Source: JAPLJM01 sp963708515
GTDB taxonomy: Bacteria; Desulfobacterota; Syntrophia; Syntrophales; Fen-1087
NCBI GenBank assembly: GCA_963708515.1
Contig: CAVPSX010000012.1
Coordinates: 434,001-498,000, forward strand
Length of the DNA: 64,000 nt
Direction: 5' to 3'
This document shows positions 36,219 through 45,073 of the stretch, one piece after another. A program made the translations under genes and the position numbers. Numbering within the stretch: the stretch's first letter is position 1; every line of letters begins with the position of its first letter. The notes beneath the pieces are model-generated. The model saw only the letters and a list, made by a program, of their open reading frames with translations, did not search any database and was not told where the DNA came from.

Positions 36219-36992
36219 CTATTTCTGCCCGCGTTTCTTCATCTGTTCGATAAAAATAAATTCATTCATGTGCGCTTTGCGTTCAGGCTTTGAAAAAAGC
36301 AGGCTGGATATGGCGAGTTCCATGTCCAGCGCCGAGCCTGGATCGAGTTGAGGCGTCATGAAGGATATTTTCTTAACGGCCTCGACGGCATTCGCCGACC
36401 GCCTGGACAATTCTTCCGCCATGATCATCGCCTCTTTCATAAATGTTTCCGGCGGAGCGACTTTGTTCACCAGGCCGATCCGGAGGGCTTCCTTCGCTCC
36501 CAACGGCTCGCCAAGCATGGTGATTTCCTTCGCCTTGGCCAACCCGACAATCTGCCGCAAAGGATTGAAAAGCGGGTTCAACCCGAATTTCAGCTCCGGG
36601 TGTCCGAAAATAGCCGATTCTGAGGCAATAATCAGGTCGCAGACGATCGCAAGATTAAAACCGCCGCCCAGGGCGATGCCCCCTACCGCCGCAATGACGG
36701 GTTTCCGGCAGGTATAGATGCGCTTCAGGTAACCGACTATGGATTTAAAGAAATCGTCCGTGTCACGGTCCGGCATGGCGGCCATTTCCTTGATATCTAT
36801 CCCTGCCGAAAAGACATAATCGCCTCCCGTAAGAATAATGGCCCTGACGTCCGTAGCTTCTTCAAGCCTGATAAAGCAGTCCTCAAGTTCATCACGCATG
36901 GCCCGGGACAGGGCGTTCATTTCGTTGGGACGGTTCAGGGTGACAATGGCGTAGCCTGTTTTCTTCTCAAGCAAAATGGTCTTTGTATTCAT
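36219..36992 (-). CDS. enoyl-CoA hydratase/isomerase (crotonase) family protein
   Basis: A 257-residue crotonase with the oxyanion-hole segments FSAGIDIKEMA and GGIALGGGFNLAIVCDLIIAS. In true enoyl-CoA hydratases the second has Glu (GGGCELA) as a catalytic base; here it is Asn (GGGFNLA), while the other Glu (GHPELKFG) remains. The usual IPGAGGTQRL is replaced by NPLFNPLRQIVG. It is therefore more likely an isomerase or another crotonase than a hydratase. Its ATG overlaps the stop of the IHF/HU gene (ATGA), placing it at the end of the cmk-rpsA-sppA-IHF operon. Confidence 0.85.
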   Translation of the reverse strand: MNTKTILLEKKTGYAIVTLNRPNEMNALSRAMRDELEDCFIRLEEATDVRAIILTGGDYVFSAGIDIKEMAAMPDRDTDDFFKSIVGYLKRIYTCRKPVIAAVGGIALGGGFNLAIVCDLIIASESAIFGHPELKFGLNPLFNPLRQIVGLAKAKEITMLGEPLGAKEALRIGLVNKVAPPETFMKEAMIMAEELSRRSANAVEAVKKISFMTPQLDPGSALDMELAISSLLFSKPERKAHMNEFIFIEQMKKRGQK

Positions 36993-37273
36993 TCCGGTGC
37001 ATTTATCCTTTTCTTAATATCCTTCCCCACCCTGAAGAAAGGCGAACGCCGCGTCTCAACATGAATCGAGGCGCCGCTTCTGGGATTTCTCGCCTTACGG
37101 GCATGATGGCGCCGAACGGTAAAGCTGCCGAATCCGCGCACATCGATCCGCTCATCCTTCTTCAGCGCCTCCGTCATGGCTGCAAAGATAATGTTCACCG
37201 CAAGAGCCACATCTTTTGACGGAAAATCCTTCACTCGGCGTTGCACCATCCGAATCAGATCTTTTTTCGTCAT
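36989..37273 (-). CDS. IHF/HU-family nucleoid DNA-bending protein
   Basis: A 94-residue histone-like protein of normal length. MTKKDLIRMVQRR opens the dimerisation helices, and RGFGSFTVRRHHARKARNPR with ARNPRSG begins the beta arm that inserts into the DNA minor groove (conserved Pro in RNP). Its place after rpsA and sppA is where IHF beta (ihfB) stands in many proteobacteria, so an IHF-beta-like role is likely. It is coupled by a four-base overlap to a crotonase gene. Confidence 0.9.
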   Translation of the reverse strand: MTKKDLIRMVQRRVKDFPSKDVALAVNIIFAAMTEALKKDERIDVRGFGSFTVRRHHARKARNPRSGASIHVETRRSPFFRVGKDIKKRINAPE

Positions 37274-37295
37274 GACTCTTCCTGTTTCCGACGGC

Positions 37296-38183
37296 TCACC
37301 GTTGATAGAGGTAATTCAATCCCTCCTGGCGGCTTTCGCTTTTCTGCATTTCCACCACCAGTGTTGTGACCGCCTGATGGAGGATCAGTTCCCAGAAAGT
37401 CGATTTCATTTTTGCGGGATAGACAACATCGGGCTCACCTTTGATGCCCGCAAGGGTCCCGGCGAGACGGACGGCATAACTCAGATCGCCAAGCTCATCC
37501 ACGAGACCCAGCTTCTTTGCCTGTCTCCCCGTAAACAGACGGCCATCGGCAATCTTTCGTAAATCGTCTTTGGAAATCCTCCTGTCCTTTGCCACGACAT
37601 CCAGGAACTGGTCATAGGTGTCATCCACCAGAGATTGGATCAGCGCCTTTTCGTCCTCGGTCATGGGCCGCGTCGGCGATCCGATGTCCTTGAAGCGGCC
37701 GCTTTTGACAACGGACGATTTCAGACCAATTTTTTTCAGCAGCTCTTCCACGTTGGCAAAATGCATGATGGCCGAAATGCTGCCGGTCACCGTGCCCGGA
37801 CTGGCCACGATCCGATCCGCCGCACAGGCGATCAGATAACCGCCGGATGCCGCGATCGCCCCCATCGAAGCAACCACCTTCTTGTTCTTTTTCACACCCA
37901 GGATGGCGTCGTGAATTTCCTGGGCGGGCGTGACCCCGCCTCCCGGCGAATCGATACGGACAACGACTGCCTTGACGCTGTTGTCCTTGCCAAAGGCATC
38001 GAGCTGTCGGGTAATCTCCCGGGAATTCCGAATGATCCCTTCAACTGTCACGACCCCGACATGTTCGCCCCATACCAGGCTGCGCTTCCCGAAAAGGCCT
38101 CCCCCCATTGCTATCAACAGCAAAAAGATGAGGCCGACCAGCAGAAGCAGACAGAGTCCAAGAATGATCGGGTGTTTTCTCAT
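37296..38183 (-). CDS. sppA: signal peptide peptidase SppA (short form)
   Basis: A 295-residue membrane protease that removes leftover signal peptides. One membrane anchor (about 5-26), then the S49 domain: VVVRIDSPGGGVTPAQEI, nucleophile Ser113 in AIAASGGYLIA and general base Lys165 in SGRFKDIGSP. It is of the half-length bacterial type, which assembles into an octamer. Gene order rpsA-sppA-IHF is the common proteobacterial one. Confidence 0.94.
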   Translation of the reverse strand: MRKHPIILGLCLLLLVGLIFLLLIAMGGGLFGKRSLVWGEHVGVVTVEGIIRNSREITRQLDAFGKDNSVKAVVVRIDSPGGGVTPAQEIHDAILGVKKNKKVVASMGAIAASGGYLIACAADRIVASPGTVTGSISAIMHFANVEELLKKIGLKSSVVKSGRFKDIGSPTRPMTEDEKALIQSLVDDTYDQFLDVVAKDRRISKDDLRKIADGRLFTGRQAKKLGLVDELGDLSYAVRLAGTLAGIKGEPDVVYPAKMKSTFWELILHQAVTTLVVEMQKSESRQEGLNYLYQR

Positions 38184-38213
38184 GATAGAATGTTAATCCA
38201 AACGGGATTAACT

Positions 38214-38378
38214 CTGACGACTTCGTAAAAAGTCCATATGCTGCGTTGCGCTTCATCCATCGTCATTGCGGCGTACGCAAAAGTACGCCTCATTCCTCAT
38301 GATTCGCGCGCCTTGCCTCTGGCGCTTTGTTACGCAGCCGTCCCAGATTCAAGACTTTGCTGTTTTTTCGCAGCCGTT
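38214..38378. repeat. second dispersed repeat family, copy A
   Basis: Begins GACGACTTCGTAAAAAGTCCATATGCTGCGTTGCGC and ends TTGTTACGCAGCCGTC, with an inner stem GGCGTAC (38270-38276) / GTACGCC (38283-38289). The ends recur, diverged, at 56884-57010. It lies in the rpsA-sppA spacer and touches the rpsA stop. Confidence 0.6.
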
Positions 38379-40152
38379 AACTTTTGATATCAATTTTTAT
38401 ATCGGCCAGCGCCAGGCCAAGGTTCGACCCCACGTTCTCACGGTTATTAAGATAGGAAACAGCAGGCGGCGCCTCATGCGGGGACGGAGCTTCCAGCTCT
38501 TTGATGCTCAACCGGATCTTTCTGTTTTTAAGATCCACATTCTTGACCAAAGCCGAAACCAGGTCCCCCACCGCGAACAGATCCGAAGAGGCCTTGACGC
38601 GCTTCTGGCTGATCTCGGAAATGTGGACCAACCCCTCAATCCCTTCTTCCAGCTCGATGAAAATTCCAAAATCAGTTAAATTTGTGACTTTCCCGCTGAC
38701 GACGGTTCCAACGGCATATTTCTGGTCCAGCCCATCCCATGGATTTTTCTCAATCTGCTTGACGCCGAGAGAAAACTTCTCGCTTGCCACATCGATATTT
38801 AATACCATGGCTTCGATTTCCTGGCCCTTTTTGAACAGTTCCGAGGGATGCTTGACGCGGTGTCTCCAGGAAATATCGGACATGTGGATCAACCCGTCAA
38901 TCCCATCCTCTACGCCGACAAAGATGCCGAAATTGGTAATATTCCGAATGACCCCCTTGATAATCGTCCCTTCGGGATACTTGTTTTTAAGGGTTTCCCA
39001 AGGGTTCAGTGTGGTTTGTTTGAGTCCCAGCGAGATACGCTTAGAAGCCGCATTGACCTCTAATACCATCACGTTAACCCGGTCGTCGACATTCAGCACC
39101 TTGGAGGGATGTCTCATCTCGCGCGTCCAGAACATCTCGGAGATATGGATCAAACCTTCCACGCCCGATTCAAGTTCCACAAATACGCCGTAGTCTGTGA
39201 CATTGACCACCTTACCCGCGACAATGGCACCTACCGGGTACCGCAACTCAATCGTTTCCCAAGGATTTTCCATCAACTGCTTGAGCCCGAGGGCGACGCG
39301 CTCCTTTTCCCGGTCAAAGGAAAGGACCTGTACGCGGATGGCCTCCCCCCTGGAAAAATTATCCGCCGGGCGCGTAATCCGTCCCCACGAAATATCTGTC
39401 ACATGTAGCAGGCCGTCAATGCCGCCCAGATCAATGAAAATACCGTAATCCGTTATATTTTTGATGATGCCTTCAACGATTTTCCCCGCTTCCAGACGCT
39501 CCAGGGTTTCCACTTTTTCCGCTTCGCGCTCCACCTCCAGAATGGATTTCCGTGAGAGAACGACATTATTTCGCTTGCGGTCATACTTGAGGACATTGAA
39601 CATCATGGTCTGACCGACAAACTTGTCAAGATCCCTGACCGGCCGGATGTCTACCTGAGAACCGGGGAGAAAGGCCGGGATGCCGATATCCACGGAGAGT
39701 CCCCCCTTGACTCTGGATAGCACTGTTCCCTGAATGGGCGTGTTCCGTTCACAGGCGATCTTAACATCATCCCATATCTTTATTTTCTCCGCCTTATCCC
39801 GCGACAATACAAGATTGCCGTCGCCGTCACGGCGATCCACCAAAACTTCAAGTTCATCGCCCACAGCGACGTTGAGGTTTCCCTGCTCATCCCTGACCTC
39901 TCTCGCCGGGATATAGCCTTCCGTCTTCCATCCCACATCCACCATCACGGTATCCGCGTTAATCTGGACGACCTTGCCGGTGACCACAGCACCAAGCTGA
40001 ACATTCTGCAGGCTCTGTTCATAGAGTTCCTTGAACCCGATATCTTCATCTTTTCCCGGAGTCCTTGCTGCGACTGCAATACCCTTCAGCCGTTCCGATT
40101 TTTCCTCCTTTGCTGCTCCTTGTTCTGAAATATTGTTGTTATCGTTAACCAT
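38377..40152 (-). CDS. rpsA: 30S ribosomal protein S1
   Basis: A 591-residue protein with six S1 RNA-binding repeats. Repeats 3-6 are the closest and carry the VSNLTDFGIFIELEEGIEGLVHISE pattern (here ITDYGIFIDLGGIDGLLHVTDI, VTDYGVFVELESGVEGLIHI, ITNFGIFVGVEDGIDGLIHM, LTDFGIFIELEEGIEGLVHI). It binds mRNA upstream of the start site and delivers it to the 30S subunit. Length and repeat number match the E. coli protein, with a slightly longer N-terminus rich in charge. It lies downstream of cmk, the usual order. Confidence 0.97.
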   Translation of the reverse strand: MVNDNNNISEQGAAKEEKSERLKGIAVAARTPGKDEDIGFKELYEQSLQNVQLGAVVTGKVVQINADTVMVDVGWKTEGYIPAREVRDEQGNLNVAVGDELEVLVDRRDGDGNLVLSRDKAEKIKIWDDVKIACERNTPIQGTVLSRVKGGLSVDIGIPAFLPGSQVDIRPVRDLDKFVGQTMMFNVLKYDRKRNNVVLSRKSILEVEREAEKVETLERLEAGKIVEGIIKNITDYGIFIDLGGIDGLLHVTDISWGRITRPADNFSRGEAIRVQVLSFDREKERVALGLKQLMENPWETIELRYPVGAIVAGKVVNVTDYGVFVELESGVEGLIHISEMFWTREMRHPSKVLNVDDRVNVMVLEVNAASKRISLGLKQTTLNPWETLKNKYPEGTIIKGVIRNITNFGIFVGVEDGIDGLIHMSDISWRHRVKHPSELFKKGQEIEAMVLNIDVASEKFSLGVKQIEKNPWDGLDQKYAVGTVVSGKVTNLTDFGIFIELEEGIEGLVHISEISQKRVKASSDLFAVGDLVSALVKNVDLKNRKIRLSIKELEAPSPHEAPPAVSYLNNRENVGSNLGLALADIKIDIKS

Positions 40153-40253
40153 TTAACCTTACCCCCTCTGATAGGATCACTGATACGAGCGTTGACAGAT
40201 AACACAAGGATTATGAAATATCAAGCAAATTGAAGAAAAAAGTGACGTCGCAG

Positions 40254-40925
40254 TCATCGTAGTCCCGGGATTGCCGCCAGCATGGCTTTGACGACCGCGT
40301 CAATGCTGAGTCTTGTGGAATCGATTATGATCGCTCCATCAGGAACCTTGAGCGGAGCGACGGCTCTTTCACAATCCTGTTTGTCCCTGCACAGCAAATC
40401 CTTTTTCAAGGACGGATAGCCCACTTTTTCGCCGCGCACGACCAATTCCATATAACGACGCCGGGCCCGTTCCTCAATATCGGCATCCAGGAAGAACTTC
40501 AAGTCTGCATCGGGAAAGACCACCGTCCCCATATCGCGACCTTCGGCAATGATTCCGCCGTTTTTTCCAAACTCGCGTTGAACCGGCAACAACGCCGAAC
40601 GCACCACCGACATAGCCGAAAGGGTTGAAGCAAGCAAACCGACTGGCTCTGCCCTGATTTTTCCGGTCACGTCTTGTGCATCGACAAGCACCTTCAGGAT
40701 ATCATCAACCCGGTGAAGCCGGATTTCCGTCCGTCGACACAGTTTTGCAACCCCTTCTTCGTCCGTGGCGGAAATCCCGTTGCGCATCGCCTGGTAGGCC
40801 ACAGCCCGGTACAGAGCACCGGTATCCAGACAGAGGTAAGAGAGTCTTTTCGCCAGCAGCCTGCTTACCGTGCTCTTTCCCGAGCCCGCTGGTCCGTCTA
40901 TCGTTATCACAAGCCTCTTTTTCAA
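40254..40925 (-). CDS. cmk: cytidylate kinase
   Basis: A 223-residue nucleoside monophosphate kinase converting CMP/dCMP to the diphosphates. P-loop GPAGSGKST (10-18), LDTGALYRA for CMP binding, EGRDMGTVVFPDADLKFFLDA and RARRRY in the lid. It heads the reverse operon cmk-rpsA-sppA-IHF-crotonase. ispH, which often lies between cmk and rpsA in deltaproteobacteria, is absent here. Confidence 0.96.
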   Translation of the reverse strand: MKKRLVITIDGPAGSGKSTVSRLLAKRLSYLCLDTGALYRAVAYQAMRNGISATDEEGVAKLCRRTEIRLHRVDDILKVLVDAQDVTGKIRAEPVGLLASTLSAMSVVRSALLPVQREFGKNGGIIAEGRDMGTVVFPDADLKFFLDADIEERARRRYMELVVRGEKVGYPSLKKDLLCRDKQDCERAVAPLKVPDGAIIIDSTRLSIDAVVKAMLAAIPGLR

Positions 40926-40961
40926 TCTCTCAATAGCCCCCCTGACTGGAGATATTTCTTG

Positions 40962-41126
40962 GAGACCTTTGAAAATAGCTTCGCCACGGCTCTAAATCTT
41001 TTTCGCATAAAATATGATAATACTTAAATATATTTGAAATCAATTAATTTAGTCTCATTTATGGAAATGTAAAAAATCTTTGATTCGCCGCTTGCGAACT
41101 ATTTTTAATCGGTTATGCAAAGCTTT
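40962..41126 (-). repeat. dispersed palindromic repeat, copy 6
   Basis: Inverted copy: GAGACCTTTGAAAATAGCTTCGCCACGGCTC, AATCTTTTTCGC, AT-rich core, AATCTTTGATTCGCCGCTTGCGAAC and TCGGTTATGCAAAGC. It stands between the divergent cmk and M48 protease genes, where promoters for both must lie. Confidence 0.88.
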
Positions 41127-41251
41127 CTCTTGAACGTGCGGGTGCTTTCATATACAATAGCTCACGCTATGCGCTTCTTACTTCTAGCATATTCCCGCTT
41201 GGAAAACACCGTCCAATTTCGATGCCTGGTGTTGATAAAGAGGATTGCCTG

Positions 41252-42646
41252 ATGATCCATTCACTCCCGCAAAAAATCGGGAAATCCATCGTTTACGCTG
41301 CCCTCGGTCTGCTGCTATGCCTTATGATAGCCCGACCCGCGTGCGCTCTGACCATTGAGGAGGAAAAGAAAGTCGGCAAGGAATTGTATGAAAAGCTGGG
41401 GAAAAACGGGGATTTGGAGCGAAACGCACGGGTGGAAACTTACATCACGAACCTGGGCAATCGGCTGCTTGCCAACAGTAACCCGGTTTTTGACTTCCGG
41501 TTTTCCGTCATCAAGAATTCCGGCATCAACGCCTTTGCAACACCCGGCGGTTATGTCTATATCTTCCGGGGACTGATCAATCTTGCAGAAACAGAAGGCG
41601 AACTGGCCGGTGTCCTGGCGCACGAAATCGCACATATCAACGCCCGGCATATTGCCAGTATGGCCGAAAAGTCAGGGAAGATAAGCATCGCCACACTGGC
41701 TGCCCTTTTGGCGGGCGCGCTTTTTGGGGGCGGAGGGCAGGCCGGCGCCGCCCTCGCCGCCGTGACGATGGCGACGGCCACACATATGAGTCTTCAATAC
41801 AGCCGGGAGCATGAAGAGGAAGCGGACCGGCTGGGGATGGCGTATCTCGTCCAGAGCGATTATGAGGGCAAGGCCATGGTCGACTTTCTCAAGATCATGC
41901 GGCGTTACGAATTTTACTCAAACTCGATTCCATCCTATTTTCTTACCCATCCCGGCACGGATGAACGGATGCGTTATCTGGACGGCATGCTGCAGACAAC
42001 ATACCGAATGCAAAACGGGAAAAAATCGATTGTCGGCGGCTTCAGAAGAATACAGGCGATCCTGGCGCTTGACAACAAGAACCTCGATATCACGCTCAGA
42101 AAATATGAAGAAGATCTGAAGAATAATCCCGATGACGTGGATATCCTGTATGGACTTGCCCTCCTGCAGGAAAAAACAGGGGCGATTGCCCCCGCCATGA
42201 AGACTTTTCAGAAAGCCCTGCGACTGGCTCCTGATGATGAAGACATCGTCCGGGATACGGGGATCATATATGTCCGCGCAGGCCAACCCGACGAGGCCGT
42301 CAAACTTCTGCGAAAGGCCTATCAGCTGAACGGAAACAACGAGAGTACGCTTTCCTGGCTTGCCCGGGCTTATGAGGCAACAGGCGATTATGAAATAGCG
42401 CTCGATCTATACCGGAAACTGGAAACGAGAAAAATAAACGACGTGGACATCTACTACAATATCGCCATGACCTACGGAAGGACAAATCACCCCGGTGAAT
42501 CCCACTACTACTTCGGCATCTTCTTCAAGGAAAAGAATAGAAAAGACAGCGCCCTGTTCCACTTCAAGTCCGCCCTCCCCCATTTCCCGAAAGACAGTGA
42601 CCGGGCGCTCGCAATTGAGAAAGAAATCAAGGCCCTGAAGAAATAA
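41252..42646 (+). CDS. periplasmic M48 metalloprotease with TPR repeats (BepA/YfgC-like)
   Basis: About 464 residues. Signal peptide (GLLLCLMIARPACA), M48 peptidase with zinc motif HEIAH (about 124-128) and the third ligand Glu in HEEEADRLG, then at least four TPR repeats over the last 170 residues. This is the architecture of BepA, which helps assemble or clear outer-membrane proteins such as LptD. ATG 41252 follows AGAGGA; the in-frame ATG at 41222 lacks a site. It ends two bases from the convergent HD-GYP gene. Confidence 0.9.
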   Translation: MIHSLPQKIGKSIVYAALGLLLCLMIARPACALTIEEEKKVGKELYEKLGKNGDLERNARVETYITNLGNRLLANSNPVFDFRFSVIKNSGINAFATPGGYVYIFRGLINLAETEGELAGVLAHEIAHINARHIASMAEKSGKISIATLAALLAGALFGGGGQAGAALAAVTMATATHMSLQYSREHEEEADRLGMAYLVQSDYEGKAMVDFLKIMRRYEFYSNSIPSYFLTHPGTDERMRYLDGMLQTTYRMQNGKKSIVGGFRRIQAILALDNKNLDITLRKYEEDLKNNPDDVDILYGLALLQEKTGAIAPAMKTFQKALRLAPDDEDIVRDTGIIYVRAGQPDEAVKLLRKAYQLNGNNESTLSWLARAYEATGDYEIALDLYRKLETRKINDVDIYYNIAMTYGRTNHPGESHYYFGIFFKEKNRKDSALFHFKSALPHFPKDSDRALAIEKEIKALKK

Positions 42647-42648
42647 AA

Positions 42649-44271
42649 TCAGGGTTGTTCAAGCTGTTGCGGCGTCAACTCTTTCCGGGCATAATCGATA
42701 TGGATTTGTTCGTTGACAAACAGGTCAAACAGGTCCGCATCGATATGGCCGTCCTGAACCATCAGGCCCATGATATTCAACGCCTCAGGCAGGGTAATCG
42801 GCTTTTTATAAGGTCTGTCTTTGGCGGTTAATGCCTCAAAGACATCCGCAAGAGCCAGGATGCGGGACTGCAGGGAAATCGCCTCCCCTTTCAGGCCGCC
42901 GGGATAGCCCGTTCCATCCATTTTTTCATGATGCGCCGCCGCGAATGCCGCCACATGCCGCAAATTTTTCGGGAAGGGGAGTTGTGACAGCATTTTATAG
43001 GTGACCGCCGCATGATTGTTGATGATATCTCTTTCTTCACGGGTAAGCGTCCCCCGGCGGACGCTGAGGTTTTTCAGTTCGTCGTCATTGAGCAGAGGGC
43101 GCCACTGATCATCTATAAAGTATTTCCGCTCGGCAATCCGTTTTAATCGCGCAACCTGTTCCTCCGCAATCGGCTCGCTGCCTTTATTGTCCCTGAGCAG
43201 AAATTGATAATCCTGTTCAAGGCTTTGCATAAAGTCATCACTCCCTTTCGAGGCATCACGTCGCGTATGTTTCCCTTCCTGTACCAGCCGTTTGAGTTTT
43301 TCAATTTCATGATCCCGTCGCAGCAATTCGAATCGCATTCTCAGGAGTTCCATCCGGTTGAAGACCGTTTCAAGTTTCGACGCCTTGTCCAGCACATGCT
43401 CCGGGGTCGTAATTTTGCCCACATCATGGAGCCAGGCCGCCAGGCGCAGTTCCTTGAGCTGATTGTCATCAAAAAAAACAGCGGCGTAGGGTCCTTCCCT
43501 GATTTCATTAATTCTGCCGGCGATGACCATGGTAAGCTCTGCAACCCGGCGCACGTGGCCGCCGGTATAGGGTGATTTTTCATCAATGGCCGTGGCAATG
43601 CTTCTGATGAAGGAATCCAGCAGAACTTCCAGATCATGGATAAGCCTGTTATTGGTCAGGGAAACAGCAGCCTGCGATGCCAGAGATTCTGTCATGCTCT
43701 GGCATTCAAGCGAAAAAGGAACGACGACTCCGGAGGCGGGGTCCCGGGCGTTGAGCAGTTGAAGGACGCCAATGATTGTATTCTCATGATTCCGCATCGG
43801 CGCCACCAGCATGGATTGAGAGCGGTATCCGGTGTTCCGGTCGAATTGCCTGGTGCCCTCGAAATTGAAACCGTCGGCGTCATACACATCGGGAATATTG
43901 ACAACCTCCCCGGAAAGCACGGCGTAGGCGGAGACGTTGCCATAATTCAGAGCACCGTCATTGTCTTTCAACGGCACTGCAGGCCATGTGATCTTGCCGC
44001 TCGTTCCTCCCATGCGGATATTCAATGAGTCGGTCTGAACGATGGCAAATTGCAGGGCCGTTTCATCGTCTGTCATGATATACAGCGTTCCGCCGTCGGC
44101 ATGCGTAAAAAACCGGGCTTCATCGACGATCATCTCCAGCAGGCGATCCAGATTCTTCTCGGCGGAAAGGGCTACGCCGATTTGCGTCAACCTTTTGACC
44201 TGATCGAGCTGGCTTGTCTGTTCCCGGGTGGCAAGAGTATGGCAGGGTCCGGGGTGTTGGCTATCAACCAT
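42649..44271 (-). CDS. GAF plus HD-GYP domain protein (putative cyclic di-GMP phosphodiesterase)
   Basis: 540 residues: GAF domain (about 25-200, opening RLTQIGVALSAEKNLDRLLEM) and an HD-GYP domain. The HD part has HDVGKI, an inserted charged stretch of about 100 residues, then the second His pair and GYP loop HHEKMDGTGYPGGLKG and ALADVFEALTAKDRPYKKP. These are the metal ligands and signature of enzymes that linearise cyclic di-GMP. With the diguanylate cyclase at 28856-31684 the window holds both arms of that signalling. AGGAG precedes the ATG by seven bases. Confidence 0.92.
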   Translation of the reverse strand: MVDSQHPGPCHTLATREQTSQLDQVKRLTQIGVALSAEKNLDRLLEMIVDEARFFTHADGGTLYIMTDDETALQFAIVQTDSLNIRMGGTSGKITWPAVPLKDNDGALNYGNVSAYAVLSGEVVNIPDVYDADGFNFEGTRQFDRNTGYRSQSMLVAPMRNHENTIIGVLQLLNARDPASGVVVPFSLECQSMTESLASQAAVSLTNNRLIHDLEVLLDSFIRSIATAIDEKSPYTGGHVRRVAELTMVIAGRINEIREGPYAAVFFDDNQLKELRLAAWLHDVGKITTPEHVLDKASKLETVFNRMELLRMRFELLRRDHEIEKLKRLVQEGKHTRRDASKGSDDFMQSLEQDYQFLLRDNKGSEPIAEEQVARLKRIAERKYFIDDQWRPLLNDDELKNLSVRRGTLTREERDIINNHAAVTYKMLSQLPFPKNLRHVAAFAAAHHEKMDGTGYPGGLKGEAISLQSRILALADVFEALTAKDRPYKKPITLPEALNIMGLMVQDGHIDADLFDLFVNEQIHIDYARKELTPQQLEQP

Positions 44272-44314
44272 TAAAATGCTCCTGAAATTTTTTCAGCTTG
44301 TCTGCGGGAGTATA

Positions 44315-45004
44315 TCATCGAATCAGGATACGGGGAATATCTTTCTCGATATCCTGCCGGAGCTGTTCAAGCTCTTTGCGGGAAAAGGGAGTCTCCTCCA
44401 GAAATCGCCTTTCCAGAGCATTGGAAGGAACAAAGGGCTGCAGAATGAATATCCGGGAGGGTTTGATGAGCCTGACGATTCCGTCAAGATCCCCATCCTG
44501 CAGCAGGGATTTCACCACCGTGGTGCGGAACTCGTATTGGATTCCGGAAGTCTTTATTAATTCAATGCTTTGCTTGATCGTCTCCAGTTTTATACCGGAT
44601 TTCGTGATGCATCGATATTTTTCCGGCGGCCCCTTGATATCCATGGCGATATAGTCCACAAGGCCGGCATCGATGAGCTCCCTCATAACATCGGGGTGCG
44701 CTCCGTTGGTGTCCAGCTTGATGAGATAGCCGTATTCCCTGATCCGGCCGGCAAAAGACAGCAGGTCCGACTGCAGCGTCGGTTCACCGCCGGAGAGGAC
44801 GACCGCATCGAGTTTTCCGCGGCGCCGGTCAAGAAATGCAAGGACCTCCTTTTCGGACAACGTTTCACCGTACTGAGCGGGATCAACCAGCTCCGGATTA
44901 TGACAATAGGAACAACGGAAGTTGCAGCCCTGGGTAAAGAGGACGGCAGAAATCCGCCCGGGATAATCGATGAGGGAGATCTTCTGCAGACCGCCGATCT
45001 TCAT
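44315..45004 (-). CDS. nrdG: anaerobic ribonucleotide reductase activating protein (radical SAM)
   Basis: A 229-residue radical S-adenosylmethionine enzyme with the iron-sulfur triad Cys27, Cys31 and Cys34 (GCNFRCSYCHNPEL), the SAM-binding GGEPTLQ and LIKLDTNG. It generates the glycyl radical on NrdD. It follows nrdD by 69 bases on the same strand. The length and sequence are close to the PflA-like NrdG subgroup found outside enterobacteria. Confidence 0.93.
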   Translation of the reverse strand: MKIGGLQKISLIDYPGRISAVLFTQGCNFRCSYCHNPELVDPAQYGETLSEKEVLAFLDRRRGKLDAVVLSGGEPTLQSDLLSFAGRIREYGYLIKLDTNGAHPDVMRELIDAGLVDYIAMDIKGPPEKYRCITKSGIKLETIKQSIELIKTSGIQYEFRTTVVKSLLQDGDLDGIVRLIKPSRIFILQPFVPSNALERRFLEETPFSRKELEQLRQDIEKDIPRILIR

Positions 45005-45073
45005 GGTCAGACAGTGCTCTCGTCAAAATTCATGATCGGTATGAAACCCGGGCGGCTCGAGATGAAACCTTGA

